A stretch of 64,000 nucleotides of DNA from Microvirga lenta (GCF_020532555.1 NZ_JAJBBR010000006.1:80864-144863), one strand, 5' to 3'; positions 16,039 to 24,001 are shown, counted from the first letter of the stretch. The notes: generated from the letters alone by a model not told the origin. Numbers and translations are program-made.

Positions 16039-17625
16039 TCAGACGGCCGCGAAGAACAGGACGGCGGCCGTGCCGATCGTGGCGAGGCTGATCCGGTCCT
16101 TGAGGGCAAAGACCACCGGGTCATCGTCCATCTGCCGCCGATTTGCCAGCATCAACGCACGGGCGATCCAGTACATGAGGAGCGGCCCCACCAGCCAGAG
16201 GATTTCAGGCCTCGTGTAGAGCGTGTTGACCGACGTACTGGAGATATAGAGCGCGAAGATCGTGACCGCGTTGAAACCGGCCGCTGCCGCAAGGGCCGCG
16301 ACCATCTCGAGGTCGCCGTTCTTGTAGTCTCGGCTCGTCGGATCGGGCAGATCCGCGTCGCGCCGGGCGGCGAGCTCGACGAAGCGCTTGATGAGCGCCA
16401 GCGACATGAAGATCATCATCGAAAAGGCGAGGAGCCATTTCGAGACGGCGATGTCGAGAGCCACCGCGCCGCCGAGCACCCTGACAGAATAGAGGGCGGC
16501 GAGCGTGATCACGTCGAGCAGCATCATCCGCTTGAGCGCGAAGGTGTAGGCGGTCGTCAGCGCGAAATACCCGAGCAGGACGCCGAGGAACGGCAGAGAC
16601 ACCGCCGAGGCGATGGCTATGGCGCCGAGAAACAGCACCGGTATGGCCATCACGCCATGGAGCAGGGGCACCGCGCCGCTGGCGAGCGGCCGGTTGCACT
16701 TGGTCCGGTGCGAGCGGTCGTCCTGCAGGTCGACGAGGTCGTTGAGGATATAGATGCTCGACGCGCAAAGGGAGAAGGCAATGAAAGCCATTATGGCTTC
16801 GATGACCGCCCCGGCCGTGAAGAGATGCGCGGTGAGAAGAGGAGCGAAGACGAGGGCGTTCTTGGCATATTGATGCACCCGCAGCATCTTCGCCCAGGTC
16901 CGCCAGGTGGGGCGGGAGCAGGGCAGGCACTCGACCTCCGTGGTGCCCTTGGCGAGACGGCGCATCACCCCGGCCGGAGCCCTGATGGCGATTGCCTTCG
17001 CAGCCTTCTCCCATACCGGCAGGTCGGCCGCATCGTTACCGATATAGTCGAAGCCGCGCTCGCCGAAGATCTCGACGAGCTTCTGCGCCTTCATGACGCC
17101 CGCGAGATTGGTGGTTTCGTTGGAGGCGAACCAGCCGGTGAACAGTCCGATATGGTCCGCCACGGCTTCGACCAGGCGGCGGTGGCTGGCGGATGCGAGA
17201 TAGACCGGACGCCCGTCCTCCTTCGCCTGCCGGATGATGGCGAGAACCTCGGGATCGTAGGGAAGAGTGCTGGGGTCGAATTCGCAGGGCTCCGCCAGCC
17301 GGTGCTTCAGGGCTGCCTTTCCCTTGGACAGGGCGGTGCACATGTCGAGCAGCGACTGCGGACGCCGCCCCAGCTCGGAAAAGGCCGTCTCGATCAGAAG
17401 ATCGGATGCGATCAGGGTGCCATCAAGATCCACGACGAGAGGACGAAGCTTTTCGTCCGGGCTGTCGTCCCATTCGGGCGCATTCCAGGCGACATCGTAG
17501 CCGCCATAGGGGCGCTCGACGGGTTCGTCGTAGGACGTTCCAATGCCTCTACGGTGCAGAAACAAGGGTTTGGGTTCGAATGGCGCCAAGGGCGTGAGCT
17601 CCCTGTGGTGTTGAAACCAAGTCAT
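16039..17625 (-). CDS. HAD phosphatase-UbiA prenyltransferase fusion, DPPR synthase-like
   Basis: 528-residue two-domain protein and first gene of the operon. The N-terminal HAD domain has motif I DLDGT (Asp67, Asp69), motif II SAS (about 145-147) and motif IV GNDAADLPVW (about 196-205). The C-terminal UbiA domain (from about residue 240) has the polyprenyl-binding NDLVDLQDDRSH and then RPLASG, the pattern of DPPR synthase Rv3806c, and a second motif around LKRMMLLDVITLA. Known chemistry: UbiA joins PRPP and polyprenyl phosphate, then a phosphatase removes the 5-phosphate. The fusion would unite both steps in one chain; that the HAD domain does this is inference. Confidence 0.88.
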   Translation of the reverse strand: MTWFQHHRELTPLAPFEPKPLFLHRRGIGTSYDEPVERPYGGYDVAWNAPEWDDSPDEKLRPLVVDLDGTLIASDLLIETAFSELGRRPQSLLDMCTALSKGKAALKHRLAEPCEFDPSTLPYDPEVLAIIRQAKEDGRPVYLASASHRRLVEAVADHIGLFTGWFASNETTNLAGVMKAQKLVEIFGERGFDYIGNDAADLPVWEKAAKAIAIRAPAGVMRRLAKGTTEVECLPCSRPTWRTWAKMLRVHQYAKNALVFAPLLTAHLFTAGAVIEAIMAFIAFSLCASSIYILNDLVDLQDDRSHRTKCNRPLASGAVPLLHGVMAIPVLFLGAIAIASAVSLPFLGVLLGYFALTTAYTFALKRMMLLDVITLAALYSVRVLGGAVALDIAVSKWLLAFSMMIFMSLALIKRFVELAARRDADLPDPTSRDYKNGDLEMVAALAAAAGFNAVTIFALYISSTSVNTLYTRPEILWLVGPLLMYWIARALMLANRRQMDDDPVVFALKDRISLATIGTAAVLFFAAV

Positions 17626-18226
17626 TTATGCAATGCCGTTCCAAAGACAGGCTGGCTGGGAGACGCAGGCGACGCTCCCAACCACATTCCTCAGAACTCT
17701 CGTGTGCAGTCTCAATCTGCCGGTTTTCGCGGACTCCGGATGACCGGACGATTCCCGAGGCGCCATTCAAAAACTACGCAACAGGATATCCATTGACCGT
17801 CGAGCACATACATCGTTGCTCGAAAAATCCGGCGGATTGATCGACTGCATGCTAACTGCTTAGGATCCATAAAGTTTCATGTGGCATCCGTTCGCTCCGA
17901 AATATTTGGGGTTATCGTCCGTTTCCGCATAACAAACTTCGGAGACGGCCAAGCTGGACAAGCTCGTGAGATAGGGGCCCCAACAGGAATTCAAGCTGCC
18001 GGTGCAGAAAAAAGTCGCCTCTATATGGCACGTTGCTTCTGAATGCCCTCTGAATATCGTGTACCTGCTGAAAGCGATCACGAAATTCGAATAGACGGCA
18101 TCGTTAGCCAAGTACTCGTGCCGAGATAACATATGTTACTCTGCGCAAGGCAAAATGCAGCTCAAAGCCTGGTAGACGCCGGAAAGAGGTGGCTGAGACG
18201 TACCTGTCGACGATGCGCAGATCGGT
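17626..18226. other. AT-richer gene-poor spacer
   Basis: 601 bases between the arabinose operon start and a hydrolase stop. Base composition is visibly lower in GC than the flanks, especially 17,760-18,140. An open frame of 90 codons on the minus strand (17860-18132) encodes a Cys-containing peptide with no signal or recognised family; it may be a remnant and is not called as a gene. The promoter of the operon that starts at 17625 should lie in the first 150 bases. Confidence 0.4.
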
Positions 18227-19042
18227 TCAGCGTGCTGCTGCTTCCAGTCGGGCGACGGCTTCGTGCATGGCTTCAGCAAAGGCGGGGTTGCCATAGAGGT
18301 CGTTGTGCCCGGCTTCCGCAATGGTTCGGTCGAGAACCAGATTCGGAATGGCCTTTCGCAACGGTTCGCTGCGTCGTGCCGGCACGATGGTGTCGCGACC
18401 GGCTACAATCATCGCCGTCGATGTGGAGACGCCCTGCAGGTCCTCGACCGGCGACATGCGGTGGCGTAGGAAGAGGCTTACGGGAGCCCAAGGGAAATGG
18501 GCCTTCGCGAGGGCCTGGAGGGAGTCGAAGGGCGTGACTAGGACGAGGCCTTCGAGCGGCCGGTGGCGCGCCAGATGGGCTGCCACTCCGGTCCCGATGC
18601 TGAAGCCGACCGCGATGACCGGCCGTTTCCGGTTCTGCTGCAGATGATCGAAAATGGCGGTGGAGTCCGCGAGCAGGGCCTGTGCGCTCGGCTGGCCGCT
18701 ACTCGGCGGGTAGCCGCGATAGTGGAACGCGACGACCTCGGAGCGGGGGAACAGTCCGCTCAGATACAGGGCCATCGCCTCGGCGTTCCAGGCATTGCCT
18801 CCAAAGCCGAGAAGGAGGGGCTCGGTTCCGGATGCGGAGCCCGGCGGGCTCAGGCGCACACCGATGAGGCGCTCTCCGTCCGATGTGGCAAGTTCCAGAC
18901 GCTTGGCTGCATTCGGCAGGGCCGGGCGGTTGGCTGCCGCCATCCGAGCCGGAAACAGCAGGTTGGTCTGGTTGACGGCTAGCAGGGCGAGAAGGCCGGC
19001 GTAGACGATGACGACCGTGGCGACGAGGTAGAGAATCCACAT
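18227..19042 (-). CDS. Membrane-anchored alpha/beta hydrolase (ABHD13/Bem46-like)
   Basis: 271-residue serine hydrolase. One N-terminal membrane helix (about residues 2-22) anchors it, followed by an alpha/beta hydrolase fold: oxyanion region LLLGFGGNAWN, nucleophile elbow GFSIGTG (Ser), acid GRDTIVP (Asp) and base AGHNDLYG (His). This order and the RGYPPSSGQPS motif match the Bem46/ABHD13 group. The substrate is unknown; lipid or peptide ester hydrolysis is likely. The frame is open to 19117, but the ATG at 19042 gives the hydrophobic N-terminus directly. It stands alone. Confidence 0.85.
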   Translation of the reverse strand: MWILYLVATVVIVYAGLLALLAVNQTNLLFPARMAAANRPALPNAAKRLELATSDGERLIGVRLSPPGSASGTEPLLLGFGGNAWNAEAMALYLSGLFPRSEVVAFHYRGYPPSSGQPSAQALLADSTAIFDHLQQNRKRPVIAVGFSIGTGVAAHLARHRPLEGLVLVTPFDSLQALAKAHFPWAPVSLFLRHRMSPVEDLQGVSTSTAMIVAGRDTIVPARRSEPLRKAIPNLVLDRTIAEAGHNDLYGNPAFAEAMHEAVARLEAAAR

Positions 19043-19457
19043 CCGCGATTTCCGATTTCCGAAGGATCGATCGATCCTGCCGCCCGGCTCCCTCGTCTCC
19101 AGCTTCCGGCACGCCACTCGACCCGAAAAAAGGGCAGGGTGTCACGGTGTGACCCCTGCCAGTGCTTAACCTAGGGAGTGATATGCATGGTCTCAAGCTG
19201 AAACTAGGAAATCGCTATGCGCCCTATAGAGAACCTCCAACTGGTTTCCATGAATTAAGAACGGCGCGGAGGAGGGGTTGTTCCGGAATACTTTGGTTTT
19301 TCAGTATAACATAAGTTAAATGAATATATGCACTATATTCCGCAATATAGAGAGATCATGGCTGTACTGACGCCATGATCCGGAGGGCGGCGTCGCCGCC
19401 ATGACCGTCGGATGGCAATGGCAACAGGCCGTCATGCGCCGGCGTCTCCGGTCTTCG
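19043..19457. other. AT-rich intergenic region with inverted repeat
   Basis: About 415 bases, AT-rich compared with the window. It contains a perfect inverted repeat, GATCATGGC (19354-19362) and GCCATGATC (19372-19380), and close by CTATAT/ATATAG arms at 19333-19350. The repeat lies about 80 bases beyond the response-regulator stop on the minus strand. No T-run follows on either strand, so it is either a weak terminator or a protein site. No convincing gene is seen. Confidence 0.45.
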
Positions 19458-19823
19458 TCAGCTGCTCGCGTTGACGAGATTCTCCAGGGTCTGTGCGACA
19501 ACCTCCCGCTTTGCAGGCTTCTCCAGCCACGGGACACCGAGGAGCTCCGGCGGATGATCTCCGGTCGCAGGCAGCGCGGAATAGACAGCGAACGGCACGG
19601 AACGCCGCTTCAGCTCCCGGGCGAGGAGCAGGCATGGGCCATCGCCCAGCATGACATCGAGGAGCGCCAGGTCTGGCGTGTCTTGCTCCAGCCAGCCCAG
19701 GGCCTTCGCGTTGGTGGGAAACAGGCCCGAGATTTTGAAGCCGGCTTCTTCCAGATAGGCTTCCAAGGCGAGGCCGATGAGGGCCTGGTCTTCGGCGATC
19801 ATGCAGTGGGGCTGGTTCGACAT
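19458..19823 (-). CDS. Single-domain response regulator (receiver only)
   Basis: 121-residue CheY-like receiver domain with no output domain. Acidic pocket residues are in IAEDQA (Glu11/Asp12), the phosphoacceptor is Asp56 in LALLDVMLG, and the conserved Lys is in WLEKPAK. It resembles the stand-alone receivers common in Rhizobiales. No histidine kinase is adjacent. ATG 19823 is preferred over a GTG six bases upstream. A strong hairpin occupies the leader 36-74 bases before the start. Confidence 0.85.
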   Translation of the reverse strand: MSNQPHCMIAEDQALIGLALEAYLEEAGFKISGLFPTNAKALGWLEQDTPDLALLDVMLGDGPCLLLARELKRRSVPFAVYSALPATGDHPPELLGVPWLEKPAKREVVAQTLENLVNASS

Positions 19824-19858
19824 CGTCACGGTCTTTGGTTGGGTTCCATGAGGAGGAG

Positions 19859-19897
19859 GGGGCTCTGCCGGCGAGGAGGAAGTCCCGGCAGAGCCCC
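19859..19897 (-). promoter_or_regulatory. Perfect 13-bp stem-loop in the response-regulator leader
   Basis: GGGGCTCTGCCGG (19859-19871) pairs perfectly with CCGGCAGAGCCCC (19885-19897) around a 13-base loop. It lies 36 bases upstream of the start codon at 19823. On the minus-strand transcript the loop contains CCTCCTC, complementary to a Shine-Dalgarno sequence. No T-run follows in either direction, so it is not a standard terminator. Role unknown. Confidence 0.5.
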
Positions 19898-20053
19898 GTC
19901 GAGACGAGCGAGGGAACGACCCGCCTCGACCCTCCTTCTAGCGCCGCCCGGCATTATCCTCATTCAACCATGTGTAACTTGGCCGTTATTCCCGGGCGAC
20001 GATGGCGACCGTGAACCGCCGTGTCCGTCCAGGCCGGAGGGCGCCGCTGCCGG

Positions 20054-20067
20054 TTGATCCACATCAT
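20054..20067. promoter_or_regulatory. Candidate FixK/FNR-type box (one mismatch)
   Basis: TTGAT-CCAC-ATCAT matches the FNR/FixK consensus TTGAT-N4-ATCAA at nine of ten fixed positions. It lies 102 bases upstream of the start at 20169 and on the same strand side as the next site at 20813. FixK is encoded 4 kb away. Confidence 0.45.
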
Positions 20068-20168
20068 GGCGCCTCCGCCAACGATGGGTCATGCCACCCG
20101 CTTCGGGCAGCAGCCAAGACGGGTCGCTGCCTCGGACGGGCCTGCAACCTTTGCCACGGAACGCCGCC

Positions 20169-20753
20169 ATGTCGCACATCGTGATCATCCAGGGACATCC
20201 GACTGCCGGAGGCGGGCACTTCTGCCATGCTCTGGCGGAGGCCTACGCCAGAGGGGCGGCAGAGGGCGGTCACGACGTCCGTCAGATCCTCGTGGCCGAG
20301 CTCGACTTTCCCCTCCTGCGATCGAAGCGCGACTGGGAGAAGTCTCCGCCGCCGCCCGCCATTGCCGGCGTCCAGGACACGATTGCCCGGGCCGATCACC
20401 TGGTCATCATCTATCCCCTGTGGCTCGGAGACATGCCTGCGCTTCTCAAGGGTTTCCTTGAGCAGGCCCTGCGTCCGGCCTTCATGTCGGGAACATCGGA
20501 TCCGGGGGGCAACTGGAAAACCGTGCTGAAAGGCAAGTCCTCCCGCATCGTGGTGACCATGGGAATGCCGGCCTTCGTGTACCGTTGGTATTTTGGAGCC
20601 CACAGCCTCAGGAGCCTGAAGCGCAGCATCCTCGCCCTGGTCGGTATCGGCCCGAACCGCCACACCTTGATCGGCACTGTCGAGGGCATGAGCGAGGCCA
20701 AGCGGAAGGTGTGGCTCGAGAGAATGCGCCGCTTGGGAGCCGGGGCGCGCTAG
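20169..20753 (+). CDS. Flavodoxin-fold NAD(P)H dehydrogenase (quinone reductase type)
   Basis: 194-residue protein of the Flavodoxin_2 / KefF-MdaB group. The first strand and FMN phosphate loop are IVIIQGHP-TAGG, and the second flavin motif is YPLWLGDMPALLKGFLEQ, typical of two-electron NAD(P)H:quinone reductases. The ATG at 20169 gives the standard N-terminus MSHIVIIQGHP. The gene may be activated under low oxygen by the FixK-like box 102 bases upstream. It is followed 60 bases later by a perfect FixK-type box for the next gene. Confidence 0.87.
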   Translation: MSHIVIIQGHPTAGGGHFCHALAEAYARGAAEGGHDVRQILVAELDFPLLRSKRDWEKSPPPPAIAGVQDTIARADHLVIIYPLWLGDMPALLKGFLEQALRPAFMSGTSDPGGNWKTVLKGKSSRIVVTMGMPAFVYRWYFGAHSLRSLKRSILALVGIGPNRHTLIGTVEGMSEAKRKVWLERMRRLGAGAR

Positions 20754-20812
20754 GCAATTCGCCGTCATGGACATGACGGCCCTGACCTGATCTGCGCCGA
20801 TCTCCGTCACGA

Positions 20813-20826
20813 TTGATGGAGATCAA
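20813..20826. promoter_or_regulatory. Perfect FixK/FNR box
   Basis: TTGAT-GGAG-ATCAA is an exact match to the consensus TTGAT-N4-ATCAA. Ten fixed bases are expected by chance less than once in a window of this size. It overlaps the first possible start codons of the following reading frame (TTG 20813, ATG 20816). An activator site here would place the transcription start near 20,865 and therefore points to a downstream start codon. Confidence 0.75.
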
Positions 20827-20908
20827 GGAGATGGAACCTGCCGCACTTAAGCTCCGAATTCGCGACGAGGCGGCGAGACAGGTCCGCCTTCGTCCGGAGG
20901 AGGAAGAA

Positions 20909-21310
20909 TTGCTTCAGCACATCACGCTTCATCTGGCCCGCAGCAAGGAATTTCCGGAGGGCAGCCGACACCATGGCTACGAGATCGTCGCTCCTCTCGA
21001 TGCCGACGGGTTGATCGACCCGGCCGAGTGGCGGGAGAAGCGGGCCCAGTGCCGCGTCAGACGCTTCTGGGCCGGCGAGGCGGACCAGCACGGTGTCCTG
21101 GTGCATCGTCCGGGCGGTGCCGACGGAGCCACATGGATGATCGACTACGATCTTGACCGGACGACGGATGACGAGGCAGGCTATCGCTTGGCGAAGCACC
21201 GGTTCGCGCCGGGCGAGTACGTGACCATCCGGGACGAGGACGAAAAGCTCCACACGTTCCAGGTGGTTGCGGTGAGAGGCGCTCAGCAACCTGAAAAGGA
21301 GCACGCCTGA
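20909..21310 (+). CDS. Hypothetical protein, likely FixK-controlled
   Basis: 133-residue soluble protein of unknown function. The start chosen is TTG 20909, preceded by GGAGGAGG at good spacing, giving MLQHITLHLARSKEFPEGS. The frame is open upstream to ATG 20816, but that start is inside a perfect FixK box, and the intervening residues are charged and low in pattern. The body contains HGYEIVAPLDADGLIDPAEW and a C-terminal beta-rich part with EYVTIRDEDEKLHTFQV. It overlaps the downstream cytochrome c gene by TGATG, suggesting a two-gene microaerobic unit. No catalytic motif is recognised. Confidence 0.7.
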   Translation: MLQHITLHLARSKEFPEGSRHHGYEIVAPLDADGLIDPAEWREKRAQCRVRRFWAGEADQHGVLVHRPGGADGATWMIDYDLDRTTDDEAGYRLAKHRFAPGEYVTIRDEDEKLHTFQVVAVRGAQQPEKEHA

Positions 21311-21633
21311 TGATCCCGTGGCGCTCCGTTCTTCTCGCCTGCTCCCTGGGCCTGGGCCTGCAACCGGCTCTTGCCCAGGAGGGCCGTGTCCAGCGGGGGC
21401 TGACCTTCGCGCAGGTCCACTGCGCCCAGTGCCATGCCATCGGCCGTTTCGGCGAGAGCCCGCTGGCGGAGGCGCCACCGTTTCGGACCCTCGGGGACCG
21501 GTATCCCGTCGAAAGCCTGGCGGAGGCCTTCGCCGAAGGCATCACGACGGGACATCCGTCCATGCCCGAGTTTCAGCTCGACGTGGCGCAGATCAACGAT
21601 CTGCTCGCCTATCTCCAGTCGGTCCAGGAATAG
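21310..21633 (+). CDS. Small secreted cytochrome c
   Basis: 107-residue monoheme cytochrome c. A Sec signal peptide (cleavage likely after ALA-Q, about residue 22) leads to the heme motif CAQCH near residue 38. The distal Met is probably in HPSMPEFQ. It is coupled by TGATG to the upstream gene under the FixK-type box, so it may serve as an electron carrier when oxygen is low. It is shorter than typical class I cytochromes but has the complete C-terminal helix (INDLLAYLQSVQ). Confidence 0.9.
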   Translation: MIPWRSVLLACSLGLGLQPALAQEGRVQRGLTFAQVHCAQCHAIGRFGESPLAEAPPFRTLGDRYPVESLAEAFAEGITTGHPSMPEFQLDVAQINDLLAYLQSVQE

Positions 21634-21649
21634 GCGAGAGCCCGTCGCA

Positions 21650-22411
21650 TCAGGTGTGATGGGTGATAAGGCCGTTGTCGATCAGGGTGGACCAGACATC
21701 TTCGGCGGTGTCGGCGAAGTGCACCAGCTTGCGGTCGCTCTCGCTCACCATCCCGTGTTCGAGAAGCACGTCGAACTTGATGATGGAGCGCCAGTACTTC
21801 TTGTCGAAAAGCACGATCGGAAGCGGCGGGGCCTTGCCGGTCTGACGAAGGGTGAGAAGCTCGAAGAGTTCGTCGAGCGTCCCGAAACCGCCGGGGAACA
21901 CCACGAGGGCGTTCGCCCTCATGGCCAGATGCATCTTGCGCATGGCGAAGTAGTGGAACCGGAACGTCAGATCCGGCGTGGAGTAGCGGTTGGGCTCCTG
22001 CTCGTGCGGCAGGGTGATGTTGAAGCCGATGGACGGGGCGCCGACATCGTGCGCCCCCCTGTTGGCGGCTTCCATGAGGCCCGGACCTCCGCCCGTGGCA
22101 ATGACGTTGTCGCGGATGCCGTTGACCGGCTTCAGGGCGCCGCCGCGCTCCGACGCGATGGCCCCGAACTTCCGGGCTTCGTTGTACCAGAAGGGGTGCT
22201 GCCCCGGGCCGTTCTCCCGCACGCGAGCACTGCCGAAAACCACGATGGTCGACCGGATGCCCCAGGTCCGCAGGTGCTCCTCGGGCTTGGCGTATTCCAG
22301 CTGGAACCGGACGCCGCGCATGGAATCCCCCAGCAGGAAGTCCTGATCGAGAGCGGCAAGCCGGTAGGATGGAGAATTCAGATGGGCTTCGGCGGTATCG
22401 ACATCATGCAT
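21650..22411 (-). CDS. LOG family protein (cytokinin-type phosphoribohydrolase family)
   Basis: 253-residue LOG/lysine-decarboxylase-fold protein. The signature PGGFGTLDELFELLTLRQTGK and the upstream ATGGGPGLMEAANRGA are diagnostic. Family members hydrolyse nucleotide 5'-monophosphates such as cytokinin ribotides or AMP to base and ribose phosphate. Homologs begin near AHLNSPSYRLAALDQDFLL, so ATG 22411 with AGGAG ten bases upstream was chosen; the frame is open to 22537. It converges on the cytochrome c gene with only 16 bases between stops. Hormone synthesis is not implied by sequence alone. Confidence 0.9.
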   Translation of the reverse strand: MHDVDTAEAHLNSPSYRLAALDQDFLLGDSMRGVRFQLEYAKPEEHLRTWGIRSTIVVFGSARVRENGPGQHPFWYNEARKFGAIASERGGALKPVNGIRDNVIATGGGPGLMEAANRGAHDVGAPSIGFNITLPHEQEPNRYSTPDLTFRFHYFAMRKMHLAMRANALVVFPGGFGTLDELFELLTLRQTGKAPPLPIVLFDKKYWRSIIKFDVLLEHGMVSESDRKLVHFADTAEDVWSTLIDNGLITHHT

Positions 22412-22616
22412 CTTCTTGAAGCTCCTTTCGCGAAACCCTTCAATGGACGGAGGACCTTGATCGCCTCCTGGGCGCGGACCCCCGAGAAGATCAAGCTCCC
22501 GGTGCCCGATCAACCGCAGCCGTCCGGCCAAAGCCATCCCTAGCGAAATTTCCGCGTGGATGGTCCGGTTCCGTCCTTCAGGAATGGGAGTCCGCAGGAG
22601 GAGCGCTACGCACCGG

Positions 22617-22660
22617 AAAACCGAAGGACGGAGCGCCGGCTTGGGCTCTCGTCCTTCGGG
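22617..22660 (-). terminator. Rho-independent terminator for the 22684-22965 gene
   Basis: Arms CCGAAGGACG (22621-22630) and CGTCCTTCGG (22650-22659), extended inward by GAGC/GCTC. On the minus strand the stem is followed by TTTT. It lies about 25 bases past the stop codon at 22684. Confidence 0.75.
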
Positions 22661-22683
22661 CAGGGCAGGGTATCGATCCGGGG

Positions 22684-22965
22684 CTAGGCGAAGATCGCCT
22701 CGATCCTGCTCTTCAGCTCCGCAAGTTCGCGCACGTAAGGAGCGCGGCGCTCCTGGTGGCGTCTCCTGAGCACCGCGATCAGCTCGCGCTTCTGGGCTTC
22801 GTCGGCCAAGCTGTGCCGGATCGATTCGATGCTCTTCTCATGGGCGAAGTCGATATCTGCCAGGCTGGCCAGTATCGATTGCAGCCGCGGCTGGATGTCT
22901 TCGGGATAGAAAGGATCGTCGCTCAGTCTCGCTCGGTACCGGAAATGTTCAAGATGGACAGCCAT
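22684..22965 (-). CDS. Small alpha-helical hypothetical protein
   Basis: 93-residue protein starting at ATG 22965 with GGAGGA just upstream. It is almost wholly charged and helical (QPRLQSILASLADIDFAHEKS, then KRELIAVLRRRHQERRAPYVRELAELKSRI), suggesting a short coiled coil. No family is recognised. It follows the universal stress protein in the FixK region and ends at a good terminator. The frame is open to 23076, but the upstream part looks non-coding. Confidence 0.65.
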   Translation of the reverse strand: MAVHLEHFRYRARLSDDPFYPEDIQPRLQSILASLADIDFAHEKSIESIRHSLADEAQKRELIAVLRRRHQERRAPYVRELAELKSRIEAIFA

Positions 22966-23117
22966 GCGCTTCCTCCGCGGATTTGTTGTTCTTGAACGGC
23001 TAGGGCCTCCCCATGTGATAGGATGCTGCGACACTTTGATGATTGTTTGGCGTTCGCCGCTTGCGCGAATGCGCAAACCCCTCCTGGAGGGAGGGGTTCG
23101 GATTTAGCGGAGACGGC

Positions 23118-23963
23118 TCAGTAGGAGAGGAAGAGCGGGACCGGCGCTTCCTTGAGGAGCGACTGGGTCACGCCGCCGAGCACCATCTGGCGCAGGCGCG
23201 AATGGACGAAAGCGCCCATCACGATCATGTCGGCCCGGGTCAGCTTCGCATGGTTGCGCAGGGTTTCTGCTGCGTCACCGTTCTGGGCCGTGAGTTCCGT
23301 GACCGTGACCTGCACGCCGTGGCGGATCAGATGCGGAGCGATCTCCGCCCCCGGAACGGCCCTCGACAGGTCCTTCTCACCGGACACGCAGACGATCTCG
23401 ACGGTTTGGGCGTGCTTGAGGAAGGGCAGGGCGTCGTTGAGGGCGCGGGCGGCCTTCGCACTGCCGTCCCAGGCGACGATGATCCGCTCCGCCTTGAAGG
23501 TGTCCGTACCGCGCGGCACCACGATCACCGGGCGCCCGCTGGAGAACAGGGCCTGCTCGATGAGCGAACGGTCCACCGTGAGCATGTCGGCATCGGCATC
23601 GGCCACGGCGAGGTCATGCACCCTGCAGAGCGAGGAGAACGTCTCCACAAGCTCGGCGTAGCGCAGCTGAACCGCCTCGACCGAGCAGGGGATTCCCTCG
23701 ATCATTGCTTTCTGACGTGCGCTTTCGGCTGCGGCTTCGGCGAGTTCGCGCACCCGCTGGTTCTCGGCGGCCACGAGCCCCGACGCCATATCGCTGACGA
23801 CCGAATGGGTCAGCGCGAGCTTGACGGAGGCCGAGAGGGCCGTGACATGCGCGCCCGACTCGCGGGCCAGCGAGAGGCCGTAGCTCAGCGCTGCGGACGG
23901 GGCCTCCTCGTCCTCGGTGAATCCGATGAGAATGTTCTTCATGTTGTTCAGTGGCTTGGTCAT
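23118..23963 (-). CDS. Universal stress protein, tandem-domain UspA type
   Basis: 281-residue protein with two Usp-like halves. The first starts ILIGFTEDEEAPSAALSYGLSLA; the second starts RIIVAWDGSAKAARALNDALPFL and ends MIVMGAFVHSRLRQMVLGGVTQSLLKEAPVPLFLSY, the usual nucleotide-binding C-terminal block. The ATG at 23963 has AGGAGG nine bases before it. Usp genes are frequent targets of FixK/FNR regulation, and this gene is the next one downstream of fixK (38 bases), in the same orientation. The exact ligand is not known. Confidence 0.9.
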   Translation of the reverse strand: MTKPLNNMKNILIGFTEDEEAPSAALSYGLSLARESGAHVTALSASVKLALTHSVVSDMASGLVAAENQRVRELAEAAAESARQKAMIEGIPCSVEAVQLRYAELVETFSSLCRVHDLAVADADADMLTVDRSLIEQALFSSGRPVIVVPRGTDTFKAERIIVAWDGSAKAARALNDALPFLKHAQTVEIVCVSGEKDLSRAVPGAEIAPHLIRHGVQVTVTELTAQNGDAAETLRNHAKLTRADMIVMGAFVHSRLRQMVLGGVTQSLLKEAPVPLFLSY

Positions 23964-24001
23964 GGGTTCCCTCCTGGTGATCGGCTGCCTGCTCGATGGG
24001 A

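Noticed and set aside
8579..17625. A nodulation (noeCHOP-like) island
   Set aside because: The genes resemble noe homologs, but no nodABC-type genes or nod box were seen, and composition is like the rest of the window.
17860..18132. 90-codon minus-strand gene
   Set aside because: No ribosome binding site, signal or family; low GC suggests spacer or remnant. Kept only as a comment.
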